From Pascua guehoae (Eukaryota; Basidiomycota; Tremellomycetes; Trichosporonales; Trichosporonaceae): DNA of 64,000 nucleotides. Within the stretch, counting starts at the first letter, position 1; every line of letters starts with the position of its first letter. The position numbers were made by a program, and so were the translations under genes. Under the pieces are notes generated by a model. The model worked only from the letters and a program-made list of their open reading frames with translations. It was not told the DNA's origin and did not search any database. Below, piece after piece: positions 59,842-64,000 of the stretch. Location: assembly GCA_001600415.1 (NCBI GenBank), contig BCJX01000005.1:1217780-1281779 (forward strand), read 5' to 3'.

Positions 59842-60516
59842 GCTGGATGTAGAGCTAGTGAGATGCTTGACCTTGGTTTTTGACAAGCTGCAGTCAGCGG
59901 GTCGTCCGCTGGCAGTGGCCAGATCGCGACAGCGAGCAGGTGTCGAGGGACTCACCCGATTCGCCGTCGTGGCTGCGAGGACGCGGACGCGCTGAAGTGA
60001 GCGTTTGCAAAGGCGTCATTCTTACCTCATCATCGGTCGTTGGTGCCCTTGGGCATGGTGGTGTGTGGGTGACGAGGATGAGTGAATGAGTGAAAGAATG
60101 AAACGATGAGAGGATCATGAGAAGGAAGATGAACACGCGTGATTGATTTCCATTGCGTCAACCGCGCAACCGCGTCCCAACCCACAACAACACAAGGTGC
60201 AACCACGTGGATTATCACTGGAAATTAATGACGTGTGTAACTTCAAGTGGCGGCTGACGAATGTGATACCAGACATTGAACTACACTACTACGCTTGTCG
60301 GAAGCCCGGAAGGGTAAACAATGCCTAAATGTTGCTCTTCACGCCTCCACGACTCTGGCAACAACCTCCTTTACTCCTCACTCCTTTGCATAGGCAACGC
60401 ACAACACTCAGGCCCATTGCCAGGCTCTTTCGCTGTACGTTTCAACACCGACTTCTCATCATCAGAACAATCTTCTAACCTTCTCAGCTCGACCACCACC
60501 TTCAGACCAACCAGCC
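59842..60516. promoter_or_regulatory. Divergent region between BRCT and HDDC2-type genes
   Basis: 675 bp. It may contain a leader intron of the BRCT gene (donor GTGAGT at about 59949, acceptor CTGACTGCAG near 59887). The leader of the HD gene is A/C-rich with a CCAGCCATG start. No other ORF is supported. Confidence 0.4.
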
Positions 60517-61785
60517 ATGCCCACGACGGTTGAGGAAACGACGGCAACCCCTGCCCCCGCCGCTGCCAAGCAGGCAGCCTTGAAGGGAGCCGGAGGGCGT
60601 ACTCTGGATGAATTGTACAAGTGAGTTTTGTGAATTTACGGTACGCTTACCGCAGGTCGACTGGAAACGAGGCGCTGGATACGCTTGCCTTCCTCCACCT
60701 CCTGGAGAAGTTGAAGGTGGGTGTACGAAATGCGATTCCAATTGACCCGACAGGTGGAGAAGCGCTCGGGGTGGATCCGTGAAGGAGTACGTATACCGTG
60801 CCAAGCTATATCCAAGCAGCGAGCTCACCGCCTCGCAGGTGCAACAGCCTGAAAGGTGAGCTGAACAGCGGAGTGGTTTTAGCTGACCATAGTATCTCGG
60901 ACCACATGTGCCGCATGGCGCTGATGGCGATGATGATCCCGTCGACGCCAGAGCGACCACTTGACATTTCTCGTTGTGTAATGGTGGGTCTCCGTTTTGG
61001 TGTGGTACGGATACGGAAGCTAATTTCAGATGGCGCTGGTTCACGACCTCGCCGAGGCGCAGTACGTCTTGTGGCTTGCGGTGGGGAGACGAGCTAATAT
61101 CAAGTGTGGGCGATATCACCCCCGTTGAGCGCGTTCCCGCTCATGTCAAGCACGAGCTTGAGGAGAAGGCCATGGATTCCTTCCTCAACGAGATGCTGGG
61201 CGGCGAGGGCAACCGTCAGGCGCGCGAGCGCTTCCGCTCTCTCTGGGAAGAGTACGAGGCGCGTGAGACACCAGAGTCCAAGCTCGTCAAGGACCTGGAC
61301 CGTCTTGAGCTCGCTCTCCAGACTGTTGAGTATGAACGCTGTGAGTGTCCCTGAGTGGTGCTTCGGGTGGTGCAGGGCTCGCACCGACTCGTTTACTCTG
61401 GTGTGACATTAAGACCTGTGAACGAAGAATGGCGATTGCGACGTGATCATCCTGCTGACATTCCCAGCGCAAAACCTGATGCTCCCGTGCTTCCTCCGTG
61501 GCGCGATCCGTGAGTACCACGCTGTCGCCAGAGTGTCACCTGCGAGGTCACGAAGAGAATCAGGCACTAACTGCAGCGCACCTCGAGCACCCATCTGTGC
61601 GCAAGTGGGCCGAGACTGCCATGGAAGAGCGGAAGGAGATGTGGGCCGCACGCGGACAAGGTGAAGAGGAGCAGGAGAGCCTCCGCGGTGCTCGTGTCGG
61701 AGCAAAGACGGATGAGAAGGCGGCTGAAGCGAAGGCGGCCTTGCCCAATGGTTCCGCCAATGGCCACGCCAACGGGAGCGCGTGA
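60517..61785 (+). CDS. HD-domain 5'-deoxynucleotidase, HDDC2/YfbR family
   Basis: Hydrolyses 5'-deoxyribonucleoside monophosphates, helping to balance dNTP precursors. Nine exons: 60517-60620, 60656-60716, 60754-60786, 60839-60855, 60893-60983, 61030-61061, 61105-61340, 61468-61509, 61577-61785; 274 aa. HD-domain metal ligands are seen: ISDHMCRMALMA (first His), ALVHDLAEA (His-Asp pair) and VKDLDRLELALQ (distal Asp). FLHLLEKLK, GWIREGV and VGDITPVERVP are family blocks. The C-terminal 60 residues are an extra low-complexity Ala/Asn/Gly extension. Exon 4 is 17 nt. The splice at 61061/61105 makes EAHVGD where relatives often have EAxVGD, supporting it. Yeast relatives are YBR242W and YGL101W. 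Confidence 0.9.
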
Positions 61786-62183
61786 GTTGGGGAGGATCTG
61801 TAGATTATGCCTTGCGCTGTTTCATTGGAGACACGTACATACGACATGGATGCATCATAGACGTCTTCGACATGCAGAGATCAACGACAAGGGCATTCGT
61901 GACAACGGTGAGCTGCTGCTGACCATTCCTCACTGCTGTTCGCCACCCACGTATCCGCACCTGGCACATCAAGCTATGTAGTCCTGGCCGCGTTCTACAA
62001 ACTAGAATGCGTGAATCTCCGGCACGGCGTAGATACCCGTTTACATCACCCCGGCACGGTGACATGGGCATTTCGCCTACTCTGGGTGACTCCCCCACTC
62101 TACCTCTCACACAACCTCTAACCAGCAGCTGTGGGTACGGTTACTCAACATTCCTGCCATCAGTGAATCGCCCACGCATGTAC
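61786..62183. other. 398-bp intergenic region between convergent genes
   Basis: 3' flanks of the HD gene and the GNAT gene. No gene is seen. Confidence 0.5.
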
Positions 62184-63378
62184 TCACTGAGTCGAAGTCC
62201 AGTACCCGGCCTCCCACTGCTTGACGCCGAAACGCTCGTAGAAGCCCTTCATGCTGACCCAGTCGATAAAGCAGCCGTCTGCGCCGCGCCGCTGCATCTC
62301 CATCATTGCAGATGCGACCATGCCGCTTCCGGCGCCGCCTTCGCGCCGCTTGGCCGAGATGCCGACACATCCTATGCAGCCGCAAGATTTGCCTGGTATC
62401 AGCATGTGGTCTCAGTGTCCACCGTCAGAGTCTAGTGGCCCACGCGGTCGCAAAGGAGCAAGGTATGGAGTGAATAGACTAAACACAACTCCCGTTGGCG
62501 ACATGTCAGCCAAGCTCACCAAGTGTGGTCGGGAACGCGAGCGCGTCGTCCAATGGTGACGGTGGGAGAGCAGCGAATGTTGCGCCGATAATCTTGTCTC
62601 CCTTGAGCGCGAGCTGGATGTCGGCTGCCTTGCCTGCTGCGAAGAAGCGGGGAAACATGTCGGGCCACCCCTGCAGTCCGTTAGTCCCGCATCGGCCATG
62701 GTTGTGAAGACCCACCATGTACGAGTCGAACTCTGAGTACTCGAGCTTGATGAGCTCGTCCTCATCCTCTGCCGTCGCGGGGCGGAACGTGACGCCGTTC
62801 TTCTCCGCGACGTCGATGAACGATTGCAAGTCGACGTTTGTTGGGAGGTGTCCGTAGAGATCGATGGAAACGTCCTTGGGATCCCCAAACGGCCATCCTC
62901 GCTTTGCAAACCATTCTCGTGCAGGCTGGAATGCAGGGGTGGCGGGCACACCTGGCCAGATACGGGGAAAGGCCGAGCCGAGCATGACTTGACCCTTTGT
63001 CGCCGGTGGGTCTGAGCGCCCAAAGCTGCCCCGCACAGACTCGGTGAGGTAAGCCATTGCATCCTTGTGCAACGTAGACCCCACCCCTCGGCCTTGGTAA
63101 TCTGGGTGCACGACCAGTACGCTCAGACCGCCAGAGTCGTGCTGCCCCGACCCCGCACGGATGAGGTAGGTCAATGCCCAGCCTACAATCGTCCCGTCGA
63201 TGCGGCCCACAAAAACAGCCGCTCGCGGTGCGCACAGCAGCGTCGCAAACTTGGCAAACGGCAGAGCGTAGGCCCGGTTCAGCGACGCGATGCCAGCTTC
63301 CCAGATGGCGTGCAGCTCTTGAAGCTCGGAGAGCTCCGAGCTCGACGGCGGCGCGTACTTTTCCACACTGATGGACAT
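62184..63378 (-). CDS. Tandem GNAT-family acetyltransferase
   Basis: Acetyl-CoA N-acyltransferase of unknown substrate. Three exons on the complement: 63378-62716, 62670-62520, 62392-62184; 340 aa. N-terminal GNAT fold: FVGRIDGTIVGWAL, then VLVVHPDYQGRGVG, the Q/RxxGxG/A acetyl-CoA loop at about residues 90-105. The second half has TFRPATAEDEDELIKLEY, KIIGATFAAL, then GCIGCVGISAKRREGGAGSG as a second cofactor loop and DWVSMKGFYERFGVKQWE. Such double-GNAT proteins are common in fungi next to, or fused to, glycosidases of GlcNAc metabolism; no such neighbour is in view. Intron 1 (45 nt) is stop-free and frame-neutral. A donor-like GTGAGT overlaps the stop, so a longer isoform is possible. Confidence 0.88.
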
Positions 63379-64000
63379 GTTTTTGTAAGAGTGGGATGAA
63401 ATGAGATGAAAATATCACAAGCAACAAGGACCGCGATGGGGCGCGATGCAAGCCATATGGTACGGTGTCTTAGTGGTGACTAGCCTGTTGTTGGCCCCGC
63501 ACGTCATGTCCCTGGCTCGGATCGCATCCCGCCGCTACTGCCGGCGCCATTGGCCACCGGCTCAACTTCGGCAAACACGGCTCTTCCATCTCTGTTGATA
63601 ACGTCGTGGCCCCGTGTAGCGTGCACCATATAGCCGTCGGGAATGCAACTTGCATGACCAGAATTGACCGTGCATTCGTGGAGCTTGAGCCTAAAGCAGA
63701 GTTGCAGAGGAACCGAACAGCTCGGTATGGTGATGTCGTCGTGTCTCCCGCCATTTTGCCACGATGCGGGAGCGGAGCGGACCTACCATTGCGGTGGGTC
63801 CTCCCTCGGCAATGTGGCAAGACGACTAGCGCCACGGACCACATTTAGAACACAATCGCACTTACTCTCGTTCAGAGTTTACCATTCACCACCCCGCGTT
63901 CCAACTTGTTTCGGCCAAGGCGCCGCTGGACTCCCGACAAGCCGTTTGCGAGGCCGTGCACGTCGCAGCGCTGCTGGATGCAGGACAATTCAAGCTTGAT
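63379..64000. other. Right-edge region upstream of the GNAT gene
   Basis: 622 bp holding the GNAT promoter. Short frames show no family features. A neighbouring gene beyond the edge cannot be excluded. Confidence 0.4.

Overview
The window is nuclear DNA of a GC-rich, intron-dense basidiomycete, most likely a Tremellomycete yeast of the Trichosporonales (inference from gene style; no rRNA is present to place it). The evidence is short introns (mostly 35-70 nt) with GTGAGT-type donors and a CTNAC branch site just before the acceptor, several exons under 25 nt, pyrimidine-rich leaders and fungus-specific families. Exon structures were worked out by hand from splice sites and reading-frame continuity. 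All coordinates are inferred, not confirmed by RNA data.

Left part (1-10.4 kb): a Zn2Cys6 transcription factor (minus strand, C-terminus beyond the edge) lies head-to-head with an HpcH/HpaI-type aldolase. The gap between them holds two CGG-N5-CCG sites. An amino-acid permease, an intron-containing tRNA-Arg(CCU) and a Pus1-type tRNA pseudouridine synthase follow.

Middle (10.4-38.8 kb): genes are sparse, separated by 1-4 kb stretches without convincing coding sequence. They are a secreted polysaccharide (chitin) deacetylase, a Ser/Pro-rich orphan protein, a large F-box protein head-to-head with a four-CX9C CHCH protein, a secreted RlpA-like double-psi beta-barrel protein, a kinesin-7 (Kip2/CENP-E-like) and a His-rich cupin whose first intron contains a 60-N assembly gap.

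Right part (39.6-63.4 kb): genes are dense. They are an HMCES/SRAP abasic-site shield with PIP-box-like motifs, a MYST histone acetyltransferase, the U1A/U2B'' snRNP protein, a VWA-domain protein, a CLIP-170/Bik1-type microtubule plus-end protein, a Tudor-BRCT checkpoint mediator (53BP1/Crb2/Rad9 type), an HDDC2-type 5'-deoxynucleotidase and a tandem GNAT acetyltransferase.

Two loose functional groupings appear by chance or neighbourhood: genome maintenance and chromatin (HMCES, MYST, 53BP1-like, nucleotidase) and microtubule plus ends (kinesin-7, CLIP-170). No mobile element, CRISPR array or prokaryote-like system was seen. The strongest new lead is the TF/aldolase divergent promoter with its paired inverted-triplet sites.
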